Positions 1-7,393 of a DNA stretch of 12,847 nt are shown piece by piece (position 1 is the first letter of the stretch; every line of letters starts with the position of its first letter). A program made the translations under genes and the position numbers. This stretch comes from CAZKYP01 sp964556885. GTDB lineage: Bacteria; Planctomycetota; Phycisphaerae; Sedimentisphaerales; Anaerobacaceae. Location of the stretch: assembly GCA_964556885.1 (NCBI GenBank), contig CAZKYP010000095.1, positions 1 through 12,847 of the forward strand, given 5' to 3'. The notes under the pieces are model-generated. The model was given only the letters and a program-made list of their open reading frames with translations, was not told where the DNA came from and did no database searches.

Positions 1-947
1 TTATGGCGGTCTGCTGGACCGACCTTCTGCAGGGTGCGCTGATGATATTCGCAATCGTCATTGTCCCATTATTTACGTACCATAGGGAAGGCGGAGCCGC
101 AGCAATTACAACCGCTATGCAATCCAAAGGTATATCGACGAGTTTGCTCCCCCCCGGTGAAAATCTGCCGATTCGAATCAGCATGATTATCTCCAGTCTT
201 GCCTGGGGACTCGGCTACTTCGGCCAGCCGCATATACTGGTAAGGTTCATGAGCATCAAGTCGTTCAGGAATCTCGGCAAATCGATGGCAATTGCAATTA
301 CATGGGTCTTCGTCTCTTTGTCGGGAGCGGTAATCGTGGGACTCATTGCTATCACGATGTACGATAATCTCAGCGGCGGACAGCAGGAGAAGGTCTTCAT
401 CTATATGATAAACGATTTATTCAATCCGTGGCTCGGAGGCGTGCTCCTTGCGGCGATATTCTCTGCCATTATGTCAACGATCGATTCGCAATTACTCGTC
501 TCATCTTCAGCATTATCCGAGGACATTTTCAACAAGACCATCAAGCGAAAGGCATCCGACAAGCAGATCGTTTTTGTCGGCAGAGCATGCGTTATAATAA
601 TATCGATTATTGCTCTGGTCCTGGCTATGAATCGTGATAATACGATTCTGGATATCGTCTCTTACGCCTGGGGTGGATTCGGAGCGGCGTTCGGGCCGCT
701 GATTCTCTTTGCCCTGTTCTCTAAAAACACGAGTTGGCAATCTGCTCTGGCCGGCATGGTCGCCGGAACCGTTGTGCTGGTTCTTTGGAAGCAAGCCGGC
801 CTGAGCGATGCAATGTACGAAATCGTCCCCGGATTTATCGCAAACTGCCTTACTGTGTTCTTCCTAAACAAAATAATAGGACAAAAAAATCAGCTCATCC
901 TAAATGAATATGAACACGTACTTACAATATTAAAAAGCAAATCCTAA
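1..947 (+). CDS. putP: Sodium/proline symporter, 3' part (5' end outside window)
   Basis: This is the C-terminal part of a sodium:solute symporter (SSS family, TC 2.A.21) closest in my reading to PutP, the inner-membrane Na+/proline carrier. About 314 residues are visible. Aligned from memory to E. coli PutP, the first corresponds to about residue 183, so roughly 180 N-terminal residues lie upstream. Family landmarks are the GWGLGYFGQPH-like segment (here AWGLGYFGQPHILVRF, window residues 67-82) and the FNPWLGGVLLAAIFSAIMST stretch. S158 and T159 there match the Na+-site Ser340/Thr341 of PutP. The later YAWGGFGAAFGP segment also fits PutP. Several hydrophobic helices are evident. The frame is open from base 1, so the ATG at base 3 is an internal methionine, not a start. 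The stop is TAA. I see no terminator before the tRNA promoter. The family call is secure; proline as substrate is inferred from similarity. Confidence 0.9.
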   Translation, partial: MAVCWTDLLQGALMIFAIVIVPLFTYHREGGAAAITTAMQSKGISTSLLPPGENLPIRISMIISSLAWGLGYFGQPHILVRFMSIKSFRNLGKSMAIAITWVFVSLSGAVIVGLIAITMYDNLSGGQQEKVFIYMINDLFNPWLGGVLLAAIFSAIMSTIDSQLLVSSSALSEDIFNKTIKRKASDKQIVFVGRACVIIISIIALVLAMNRDNTILDIVSYAWGGFGAAFGPLILFALFSKNTSWQSALAGMVAGTVVLVLWKQAGLSDAMYEIVPGFIANCLTVFFLNKIIGQKNQLILNEYEHVLTILKSKS

Positions 948-962
948 ACAGCAAAAAAATGT

Positions 963-991
963 TTGAAATAGTGCAAAGCCTGATATATACT
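963..991 (+). promoter_or_regulatory. Sigma70-type promoter of the tRNA gene
   Basis: TTGAAA (963-968) and TATACT (986-991) are separated by exactly 17 bp, each hexamer being 5/6 to consensus. A start about 7 nt downstream (near 998) would give a leader of about 7 nt before the tRNA 5' end at 1005. The site lies just after the putP stop, so the tRNA is transcribed on its own. Confidence 0.7.
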
Positions 992-1004
992 ATTCAACTG
1001 TTTC

Positions 1005-1076
1005 GGGCTCGTAGCTCAGCGGTAGAGCAGTGGACTCATAATCCATTGGTCCAAGGTTCAAATCCTTGCGGGCCCA
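1005..1076 (+). tRNA. tRNA with CAT anticodon (elongator Met or Ile2)
   Basis: The sequence folds as a complete 72-nt cloverleaf. The acceptor arm GGGCTCG pairs with CGGGCCC (one G-T pair) and the discriminator is A1076. The D-stem is GCTC/GAGC, the anticodon stem GTGGA/TCCAT holds loop CTCATAA with anticodon CAT at 1037-1039, and the T-stem CAAGG/CCTTG holds loop TTCAAAT. No CCA is encoded; TTTC follows. The G1-C72 pair and the absence of three G-C pairs next to the anticodon loop argue against initiator tRNA. CAT can be elongator methionine, or isoleucine when C34 becomes lysidine. The C4-G69 pair is compatible with an Ile2 type, but I cannot decide between the two. Confidence 0.95.
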
Positions 1077-1123
1077 TTTCTTTGAACGCTTCAAGTATTA
1101 ACAAGACTTTTTCTATTACATCC

Positions 1124-1849
1124 CTAAATAAAAACAGGCGATTCATCCTGCACAGCCGCTCTTCTCTTTTTCCTGCGATTAATCGTTCTTTGTGCGCCTG
1201 GAACAGGCGGAATATAACTCGATGCGGCCTCAAGCGCCTTTACGGCATTTTCCGCGTATATATCCGCTTCCATTTCCTGCCAGAGCCCCTCTGCCCTGTT
1301 GAACAGTCCGCCTGAAACCATAATTCGCATCTCCGGCCAGGCGTTGACGGATTTTATTGTGTCTATAAGACGCCGAATATATGGCGCCTGTTTCGGAGCC
1401 GTACCGTAAATCAGCAAAATGTCCGGTCTATATTCATGTACAAATGAAAGGATGTCGTCATTTGTTAGCCCCCCGCCCAAAAATCTGACATCCCAACCGT
1501 CACTCTCAAACAAATCAATCATCATCTGTGCGCCAAGCTCCTGCAGCTCTTCCAATGCACAACAGACAGCGATTCTTTTATCTTTGCTTGGCCTTCGTGG
1601 AAGTTTATTTTGAAGCTGATCAACAATCGTTCTGTTTACTCGTGTTGCAAGGTGCTCCTGTACCTTTGTAATTTTACCATCTCGATATAAAGACTCAATC
1701 TCAACCATGACCGGCCATATTATTTCCAAATATACCGAATTGGCGGGTATGCCGCTTTGAAGGGATTCTTCTATGACTGCTCGACATCCCTTTCTGTCGC
1801 CTCTGAGTAATGGTTCCAAGTAACGTGCCAGTAATTCCTGTTTTACCAT
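1124..1849 (-). CDS. Stand-alone CarH-like cobalamin-binding sensor protein
   Basis: This 241-residue protein has two parts. Residues about 4-83 form the helical B12-binding cap, and about 92-210 form a Rossmann-type B12-binding domain with SGGLF at 179-183. The cap keeps the Glu-His pair of CarH/LitR photoreceptors (E65, H66). The tryptophan ten residues earlier is Tyr (Y55). In the B12 domain the DxHxxG motif reads ELQELG (101-106), so the lower-ligand histidine is Gln103. There is no MerR/HTH domain and no transmembrane helix. A basic stretch (RRKKRR) sits near the C-terminus. I chose ATG 1849 over an earlier in-frame start because GGAG lies 8 nt upstream. The stop is TAG. The gene is convergent with the tRNA. 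The family resemblance is clear, but binding of cobalamin and any signalling partner are inference. It might instead be a corrinoid protein-like relic. Confidence 0.8.
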   Translation of the reverse strand: MVKQELLARYLEPLLRGDRKGCRAVIEESLQSGIPANSVYLEIIWPVMVEIESLYRDGKITKVQEHLATRVNRTIVDQLQNKLPRRPSKDKRIAVCCALEELQELGAQMMIDLFESDGWDVRFLGGGLTNDDILSFVHEYRPDILLIYGTAPKQAPYIRRLIDTIKSVNAWPEMRIMVSGGLFNRAEGLWQEMEADIYAENAVKALEAASSYIPPVPGAQRTINRRKKRRAAVQDESPVFI

Positions 1850-1879
1850 AATTAAAACTCCAATTGAAAACATTGCCTT

Positions 1880-2130
1880 TAGCTATCCATATTAACATTT
1901 ATACTAATGCCGAACTGTTTCGATGATAATATGGGCTATATATTAGTTATAGATAATTGTATCGGAGATGAAGCAAAAAAATCTTTAGTTAAAATAGGAA
2001 ATATGGAAAATACAGGGATATTTTTTAGTTTGTTCTATATCATCTTTATATGGTCTTATAAAATCCCAATATAAAGAGAAAATAGAACCTTATTTAGATG
2101 ATAAACAAAGGTATATCCAAAATAAACTTT
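1880..2130 (+). other. AT-rich island with no recognised gene
   Basis: The gap between the B12-protein gene and the cimA stop is unusually AT-rich: I count 45 G/C in 180 bases (25%) over 1921-2100, against about 52% in 2161-2220. A short open frame runs 1907-2074 on the plus strand (55 codons from ATG 1907, or 47 from ATG 1931). It encodes a hydrophobic stretch near its end (IFFSLFYIIFIW). Shortly after its stop, another plus frame (about 2040-2130) reads like protein (YKEKIEPYLDDKQRYIQNKL) and runs on into the region antisense to cimA. There is no Shine-Dalgarno site and I recognise no family. It may be a decayed, frameshifted gene or simply AT-rich intergenic DNA. Confidence 0.35.
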
Positions 2131-2137
2131 TGGCCTG

Positions 2138-3700
2138 TTATTGTCCGTCTTTTTGCAGCTTGTATTCGACACTGTCAACCAGCGCCTTCCAGCTTGCCTC
2201 GATTATATTCTCCGAGACGCCTACCGTGCCCCACATCGTATTCTTATCCCGAGATTCGATAATAACACGCACCCGGGCGGCCGTACCGGCTTTTGCATTG
2301 ACAACACGAACCTTATAATCAATCAGGTGTATTTCCTTGATATTCGTGTAAAAATTCTCGAGCGATTTTCTCAAAGCGGCGTCAAGTGCATTGACAGGAC
2401 CATCACCTTCACCGACAACATGCTCTGTCTGATCACCGACACGAAGCTTAACGGTCGCTTCGGTAACTATATCACCAGTTGCACGTTTTTCGACATTTAC
2501 ATGATATTTAATAAGCTCGAACGACGGTTTGTACGTACCCAGAACCTTCTTAACGAGCAGATCAAAGCTTGCATCGGCGGCTTCGAACTGATAACCTTCA
2601 TTCTCAAGCTCCTGAACACGTGTCAGTATTTTCTTTGCCAGCTCTTTATCCTTTACTATCTTGGTTTTTTCCAGTTTTGCAAGCACGGTGGATTTTCCGC
2701 TCAGTTCGGAAATCAGAAACCGTCTTTCATTACCGACAAGCTCGGGCTGTATATGTTCGTATGTACGCTTATTCTTACGCAAAGCGTCCACATGCAGGCC
2801 GCCTTTATGAGCAAACGCACTTTCGCCGACATAAGGCATATTCATAATCGGCGACAAGTTACAAATCTCAAACATAAAACGTGAGACCTCGGTTAAGGTT
2901 TTGATTTTATCCGGATTAAGAATTTCAAAATTCGTCTTAAATGCAAGGTCGGGGATAACAGCACATAAATTTGCATTACCGCATCGCTCACCAATTCCAT
3001 TGATGGTGCCCTGTACATGCCGGGCGCCCGCCCTGACAGCAGCCAGGCAATTGGCCGTAGCACAATCAGTATCATTATGAGTATGAATTCCAACAATTAG
3101 GGTATTAAACTGTTTGCAGACAACCTGTGTTATGTCATATATCTCGATCGGTAGCGAACCTCCGTTCGTATCGCAAAGCACAAGCACATCGGCCCCTGCC
3201 TGGGCGGCTGAGGTCAGGACTTTCAACGAATATTCAGGATTTTCCTTATAGCCGTCATAAAAGTGCTCGGCATCGAATATGACTTCCAAGCCGTGCTTTT
3301 TCAGGTACTCAACCGAATCGGAGCATAAAGCTAAATTCTCATCAAGCGAGCATCCTAAAACCTGCGTAACATGTAGATCCCATGTTTTACCAACTAAAGT
3401 GGCAGCCTGTGTCTTACAGGCAAGGATAGAATTCAACGAAACATCATCACTTACTCCAACGTCTGCCCTGCGGGTGCTGCCAAATGCTGAAATCTTCGAG
3501 TTTTTAAGATCAAGCCCGGCCGCTTCAAGAAAAAACTGCATTTCTTTGGCATTAGAGGCGGCATACCCACCTTCTATATAATCAAGGCCAAGCTCACTTA
3601 AGCATTTGGCTATTGCAAGCTTATCTTCCAGAGAAAAACTAATGCCCTCGGCCTGCATTCCATCGCGTAGTGTAGTATCGTATAGAGTTATTTTATTCAT
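2138..3700 (-). CDS. cimA: (R)-citramalate synthase
   Basis: The enzyme condenses pyruvate and acetyl-CoA to (R)-citramalate, the first step of the threonine-independent route to isoleucine, in the cytosol. The 520 residues match the long CimA family of the HMGL/IPMS superfamily. The N-terminal TIM barrel begins with DTTLRDG (8-14, metal ligand D8 and catalytic R12). It includes the CimA-like DYIEGG (40-45), the HTH metal motif (H206, H208), a glycine-rich GIGERCGNAN segment (235-244) and HKGGLH (298-303). A LeuA-type dimerisation/allosteric domain occupies about 385-518, so isoleucine feedback is likely. Isopropylmalate synthases usually have different residues after DG and in the IEGG region. 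I chose ATG 3700; a TTG at 3715 is also in frame, but AGGAAG lies too close to it. The stop is TAA. The gene stands alone and is divergent from ptsN. Confidence 0.93.
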   Translation of the reverse strand: MNKITLYDTTLRDGMQAEGISFSLEDKLAIAKCLSELGLDYIEGGYAASNAKEMQFFLEAAGLDLKNSKISAFGSTRRADVGVSDDVSLNSILACKTQAATLVGKTWDLHVTQVLGCSLDENLALCSDSVEYLKKHGLEVIFDAEHFYDGYKENPEYSLKVLTSAAQAGADVLVLCDTNGGSLPIEIYDITQVVCKQFNTLIVGIHTHNDTDCATANCLAAVRAGARHVQGTINGIGERCGNANLCAVIPDLAFKTNFEILNPDKIKTLTEVSRFMFEICNLSPIMNMPYVGESAFAHKGGLHVDALRKNKRTYEHIQPELVGNERRFLISELSGKSTVLAKLEKTKIVKDKELAKKILTRVQELENEGYQFEAADASFDLLVKKVLGTYKPSFELIKYHVNVEKRATGDIVTEATVKLRVGDQTEHVVGEGDGPVNALDAALRKSLENFYTNIKEIHLIDYKVRVVNAKAGTAARVRVIIESRDKNTMWGTVGVSENIIEASWKALVDSVEYKLQKDGQ

Positions 3701-3861
3701 GAAATCTTCTTTCAAACTTCCTGTAATAATAAACGGAAATCCCCATGATCAAACACCAAATGAACTTCCATGCTCGATTTTATTCCCGAAACAAACAAAT
3801 GTAAAGGATGAACTGCACACGGGTATTTACATGAAACGCATACCCAAAACAACCTTCATCA

Positions 3862-3899
3862 GGAAATTTCCCATTATAAACTTGCAATTCCTGTGATAA
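3862..3899 (-). promoter_or_regulatory. Possible cimA promoter with overlapping 10-bp palindrome
   Basis: On the minus strand TTATCA (3894-3899) and TATAAT (3873-3878) are 15 bp apart. The -10 is perfect, but the -35 is 4/6 and the spacer is short. The perfect palindrome GGAAATTTCC (3862-3871) sits where transcription would begin and could be an operator. The resulting leader would be about 165 nt and holds an inverted repeat GGGTAT/ATACCC (3821-3845) with a 13-nt loop. I find no leader peptide with isoleucine or leucine runs. The remainder of the 264-bp divergent gap shows no convincing ptsN promoter. Confidence 0.3.
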
Positions 3900-3964
3900 T
3901 TGGTTATTTTCCGCAATTTATCAAATTGTTGATATAAGTTGAATTACATTCGGTAGAAAACAAA

Positions 3965-4423
3965 ATGATTCTAACGCATATATTGCAGCCTGATTGTGTT
4001 AAAGTACCCTTACAAAACAAGAACAAAGAAAAGGCAATTACAGAACTGGTTGATTTACTCGACTCAAATAAACTGTTATCCGATAGAAATACAGCCTTAA
4101 AAGCGGTCATGGATCGCGAGCGGATGCGAAGCACCGGGACCGGTTTGGGAATAGCCATACCTCATGGTAAATGCAATTGCGTCAAAGAACTCGTTATGGC
4201 AATCGGAATTGCCCATAATCCGATTGAGTTCGACAGCATCGATGATAAGCCGGTTACAATCGTTATTCTGTTGATTTCACCGGCCGACCAGACAGGTCCC
4301 CATATTCAGGCTTTGGCCAGGATAAGCAAATTAATGCTGGATAATGAATTCAGGAAGGAGCTTGAAAAAGCACCTTCTGCAGATATTGTCTATGAGCTGC
4401 TCAGCAAAAAAGAAAGTGAGTAA
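3965..4423 (+). CDS. ptsN: PTS EIIA (fructose/nitrogen type) domain protein, PtsN-like
   Basis: This 152-residue soluble protein is a single PTS IIA type-2 domain (mannitol/fructose/EIIA-Ntr). The phospho-acceptor histidine is H67 in GIAIPHGKC (62-70). A second conserved helix includes the GPHIQALARISKLM-like stretch with its partner histidine. Length and domain composition match PtsN, which usually receives phosphate from HPr/NPr and acts as a regulator rather than a sugar transporter. No EIIB or EIIC partner, rpoN or hpf gene is next to it here, so its phosphodonor and target are unknown. Start ATG 3965 has only a weak purine-rich stretch upstream; the stop is TAA. The gene is divergent from cimA and convergent with glgP, and its last bases form part of the presumed glgP terminator. 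Confidence 0.88.
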   Translation: MILTHILQPDCVKVPLQNKNKEKAITELVDLLDSNKLLSDRNTALKAVMDRERMRSTGTGLGIAIPHGKCNCVKELVMAIGIAHNPIEFDSIDDKPVTIVILLISPADQTGPHIQALARISKLMLDNEFRKELEKAPSADIVYELLSKKESE

Positions 4424-4436
4424 GTTTTAGACTCAC
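4406..4436 (-). terminator. Intrinsic terminator of glgP, overlapping the ptsN 3' end
   Basis: On the minus strand GTGAGT and ACTCAC (4431-4436 and 4416-4421) form a 6-bp stem with a 9-nt loop. A T-rich tract (TTTCTTTTTT, 4415-4406) follows directly. It lies 22 nt past the glgP stop. In the plus direction the same hairpin has no T-tract, so it should mainly stop glgP transcription. The stem is short, so strength is uncertain. Confidence 0.55.
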
Positions 4437-4457
4437 CCTATTGTGTTTCGAAACCAA

Positions 4458-7064
4458 CTATTTGGCCGTCTCCCATAAAATTAGTCCCATTTCATACGGA
4501 CTGACCATATATTCATGACTGGGCAAAACTCTGACGGACACACCATGCTGGCCGGTACTTCTACATGGCATCGAACCAATAAACCAATGTTCACCTTCCT
4601 GCTCCGAAGCCTTTTCATAATCCATTCTGACAGACGAACCGTCCTTTATATTTTCCCACGTATCCACAGGGCCGTAGTAAAGCTCAACTGCGATATTTTC
4701 CGGTTTTATTTCTTTACCGAGTTTCACCAAAGCTCTGACAGTAAGTTTTGAGCCGACTTTAAGCTGCGGCTGTTTCGGATTTAGCTGCTCTGCGCCATCA
4801 CCGTTGCAGAGTTCCATCTTCACATCTTTAACCGCCAACTCCTGCCATGCCTTTTGCATACCCGATTTCCAGTTCGAAAAGGCCTTCGCTCTCGTGCATG
4901 CTTCTGCGGTCAGATAACGCCATCTGGCTGCAGCGGGATTATAAAACCTTCGGGTATAATCGGCGAGCATCCTATGTGTATTAAATACCGGTGCTATATG
5001 TTTTATCGAGTTCTTCACCCTGCGAATCCACGCCCGCGGCAGATTATCGACCGAACGGGTATAATACAATGGGATCACCTCGTTCTCCAGCATATCGTAG
5101 ATAGACTGAGATTCCACAATATCCTGATAATCCGCGTCCTCGTATGTCTCGCCCGAACCAATCGCCCAGCCCCCGTCCGGTGTATAACCCTCACACCACC
5201 AGCCGTCCAGAGTGCTCATATTCAGGACGCCGTTAACCGCCGCCTTCATACCGCTCGTACCACTGGCTTCCATCGGCCTGCGCGGATTATTTAGCCAGAC
5301 ATCAACGCCACGAACCAAAATCCTTGCTATATCAATATCGTAATCCTCAAGGAATATAATTCTGCGCCTGACGTTGTGCTGATTGGCGAAATTGATTATT
5401 TGACGAATGATATCTTTACCTTCCGAATCTTTAGGATGTGCCTTGCCGGCAAAGATAATCTGTACCGGACGTTCATGGTCGCAGAGTATTTTCATTAATC
5501 TGCGAGGATCTCTCAACAGCAGATTACCTCTTTTATAGCTTGCAAATCTTCTGGCAAAACCTATCGTCAATGCTTCGGGATCGAGAACTTCTTCTGCGTG
5601 ATTCAGCTCCGTATGATATGTTCCCCTTCGCTGCATTTGTGCCTTAAGACGATTTCTCGCGAACACAATCATCTGCTCTTTACACCGTTGATGTATCCGC
5701 CAAAACTCTTCATCCGGAATTAGCTCGACTGATTCCCATAGCCGCTTGTCCATACTTTCATCCGCCCAGTTCGGTCCCAGATACCTGCCGTACAGGGCAT
5801 CCATCTCATCCGACAGCCAGTTCTTTAAGTGTGTGCCGTTCGTAATCGAAATGATAGGTACTTCCTCAAGAGGTATTCCCGGCCAGAGGCTTCCCCATAA
5901 TCCCCGCGATATCTGGCCGTGCAGCTTGCTGACACCATTGATGTAACTACTAAGCCTCATCGCCAAAACGGGCATCTTGAACGGCTCACTGCTGTCGTCC
6001 GGGAGCATTCTGCCGAGAGACAGGAATTTTTGTCGATTTATGCCGAGTTTCGGGAAATAGCTTCCAAAATATTTGTCCATAAGCTCAACACGAAATTCGT
6101 CAAGCCCGGCCTTTACCGGCGTGTGCACGGTAAAAACATTTCCCGCCCTTGTGGCCTCAACCGCCTCGTCAAAAGTCATGCTCATGGAACTTCTCAATTC
6201 TCGAATACGTTCCAAAGCCATAAAAGCGGCATGCCCTTCGTTCATGTGACATACCGTCGGTGTAATGTCCATCGCCGATAAAGCCTTTAAGCCGCCGATT
6301 CCCAGCAAAATCTCCTGTCGGATTCTTAATTCACGATCTCCACCGTAGAGACTGCTGGTAATCATTCTGTCCATTGGCGAGTTGGCGGATACATTCGTAT
6401 CGAGCAGATACAATTTCACTCTGCCTATCGAAACACACCATATCTGAGCTAATACACATCTTCCGGGATACTCAACACTGATAGTCAGAGGACGGCCGCT
6501 GTCCTTTCGGACCAGCTCAATCGGCATATTGTAGAAATCGTTTTCGACATATATTTCCTGCTGCCAGCCGTCGATATTCAAATACTGGCGAAAATAACCC
6601 TTCTGATATAAAAGACCTACTCCAACCAAAGGAACACCTATGTCGGAGGCACTTTTCAGATGATCACCGGCTAAAATTCCCAAACCACCTGCGTAAACAG
6701 GCAGACATTCATGAATACCGAACTCGGCGCTGAAATAAGCAATGAGAGGCTTTGATGATTTGGAACATACCTTTTCATACCATGTCGGCCTGTTAAGATG
6801 CAGTTTCAGCTTTTCGACTGCATTATGAAGCTGGCCCAAAAAACCCTCATTCTCCGCCAAACTGTTTAATTTTGCCTGGGAGACATTTCCAAGCATTTTA
6901 ACCGGATTATGTCCACAAGCAGACCATAGATTACTGTCAATACGTTTGAATAATTCAACAAATTCAGGATTCCAGGACCAGAACATATTCTTCGCAATAG
7001 TCTCAAGGTCCCGCAAGGAATCCGGTAGTGCCGGTAAAACAGTGAAGCTGCGCACAGTTGGCAT
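4458..7064 (-). CDS. glgP: Alpha-glucan (glycogen) phosphorylase, GT35
   Basis: This enzyme releases glucose-1-phosphate from glycogen or maltodextrin using pyridoxal phosphate, in the cytosol. The 868 residues match the 'more phosphorylases' branch of GT35 rather than the E. coli GlgP/MalP branch. An N-terminal DUF3417-type segment (about 10-100, with LRDLETIAKNMFWSWNP) precedes the catalytic core. Landmarks are YFSAEFGIHECLPVYAGGLG (110-129), HMNEGHAAF (273-281), the SITNGTHLKNW segment (406-416) and EASGTSGMKAAVNG (599-612), with the PLP lysine at K607. A C-terminal beta domain follows about 740. The start ATG 7064 has a strong GGAGG (7072-7076) at 7-nt spacing; the stop is TAG. No other glycogen gene adjoins it. 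Upstream lies the 6S-like RNA with its terminator, so glgP probably has its own promoter, with possible read-through from that RNA. Confidence 0.95.
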   Translation of the reverse strand: MPTVRSFTVLPALPDSLRDLETIAKNMFWSWNPEFVELFKRIDSNLWSACGHNPVKMLGNVSQAKLNSLAENEGFLGQLHNAVEKLKLHLNRPTWYEKVCSKSSKPLIAYFSAEFGIHECLPVYAGGLGILAGDHLKSASDIGVPLVGVGLLYQKGYFRQYLNIDGWQQEIYVENDFYNMPIELVRKDSGRPLTISVEYPGRCVLAQIWCVSIGRVKLYLLDTNVSANSPMDRMITSSLYGGDRELRIRQEILLGIGGLKALSAMDITPTVCHMNEGHAAFMALERIRELRSSMSMTFDEAVEATRAGNVFTVHTPVKAGLDEFRVELMDKYFGSYFPKLGINRQKFLSLGRMLPDDSSEPFKMPVLAMRLSSYINGVSKLHGQISRGLWGSLWPGIPLEEVPIISITNGTHLKNWLSDEMDALYGRYLGPNWADESMDKRLWESVELIPDEEFWRIHQRCKEQMIVFARNRLKAQMQRRGTYHTELNHAEEVLDPEALTIGFARRFASYKRGNLLLRDPRRLMKILCDHERPVQIIFAGKAHPKDSEGKDIIRQIINFANQHNVRRRIIFLEDYDIDIARILVRGVDVWLNNPRRPMEASGTSGMKAAVNGVLNMSTLDGWWCEGYTPDGGWAIGSGETYEDADYQDIVESQSIYDMLENEVIPLYYTRSVDNLPRAWIRRVKNSIKHIAPVFNTHRMLADYTRRFYNPAAARWRYLTAEACTRAKAFSNWKSGMQKAWQELAVKDVKMELCNGDGAEQLNPKQPQLKVGSKLTVRALVKLGKEIKPENIAVELYYGPVDTWENIKDGSSVRMDYEKASEQEGEHWFIGSMPCRSTGQHGVSVRVLPSHEYMVSPYEMGLILWETAK

Positions 7065-7120
7065 TTTATAGCCTCCATTAAATCAAACAACAAAACAACC
7101 TTAAAATGTCTCCAATACCA

Positions 7121-7148
7121 TTTATATGACTCTAATCGACTATTTCAG
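7121..7148 (-). promoter_or_regulatory. Possible glgP promoter
   Basis: On the minus strand CTGAAA (7143-7148, 4/6) and TATAAA (7121-7126, 5/6) are 16 bp apart, giving a leader of about 50 nt before ATG 7064. It lies downstream of the 6S-RNA terminator, so it would let glgP be expressed independently. The -35 overlaps a copy of the CAGGCCTTTT repeat. Confidence 0.3.
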
Positions 7149-7393
7149 GCCTTTTCTTTACCGCAAAAATCCTGATAAAGACATGTTTGTTATTTATCTA
7201 ACGTCCTATATCCACCCCACAAAAGCAAAAAAAAAGGCCTGATGCGACAGGCCTTTTAACCTTTTGCGTGGCCCTCCACCGCAGATGCCGTAAAAAAAGC
7301 GTTTGAGAAGAACCCATTACTTCCAGGTGGGTAATCGTTGCTTGTGTCCGAAAGTCCTATCGAGTAGGCATTCCCGATCCATCAAGGCCTGAT
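7146..7393. repeat. Clustered GGCCT-containing short repeats
   Basis: CAGGCCTTTT occurs at 7146-7155 and again at 7248-7257, and its reverse complement at 7232-7241 forms the other terminator arm. AAGGCCTGAT occurs at 7234-7243 and again at 7384-7393, inside the 6S-like RNA. Thus the terminator arms each have a second copy, one upstream and one downstream, within about 250 bp. The core AGGCCT is self-complementary, which raises the chance of coincidence. Confidence 0.6.
7227..7257 (-). terminator. Strong intrinsic terminator of the 6S-like RNA
   Basis: A perfect 10-bp inverted repeat, AAAAGGCCTG and CAGGCCTTTT (7248-7257 and 7232-7241), encloses a 6-nt loop. On the minus strand it runs into nine consecutive T (7235-7227). 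It begins about 9 nt after the closing stem of the RNA gene and lies about 160 nt before the glgP start. Confidence 0.85.

Noticed and set aside
1081..1117. Inverted repeat TTGAA/TTCAA followed by a T-rich stretch, as a tRNA terminator
   Set aside because: The stem has only about 5-6 pairs and the T-run is separated from it by more than ten bases, so it is too weak to call.
959..1315. A plus-strand frame running through the tRNA
   Set aside because: It includes the whole tRNA gene and the 3' end of the B12-protein gene in antisense, so it cannot be a real gene.
2141..2884. A 247-codon open frame on the plus strand opposite cimA
   Set aside because: It lies entirely antisense to a well-matched citramalate synthase and shows no family motif or ribosome site; it is a shadow of the coding strand.
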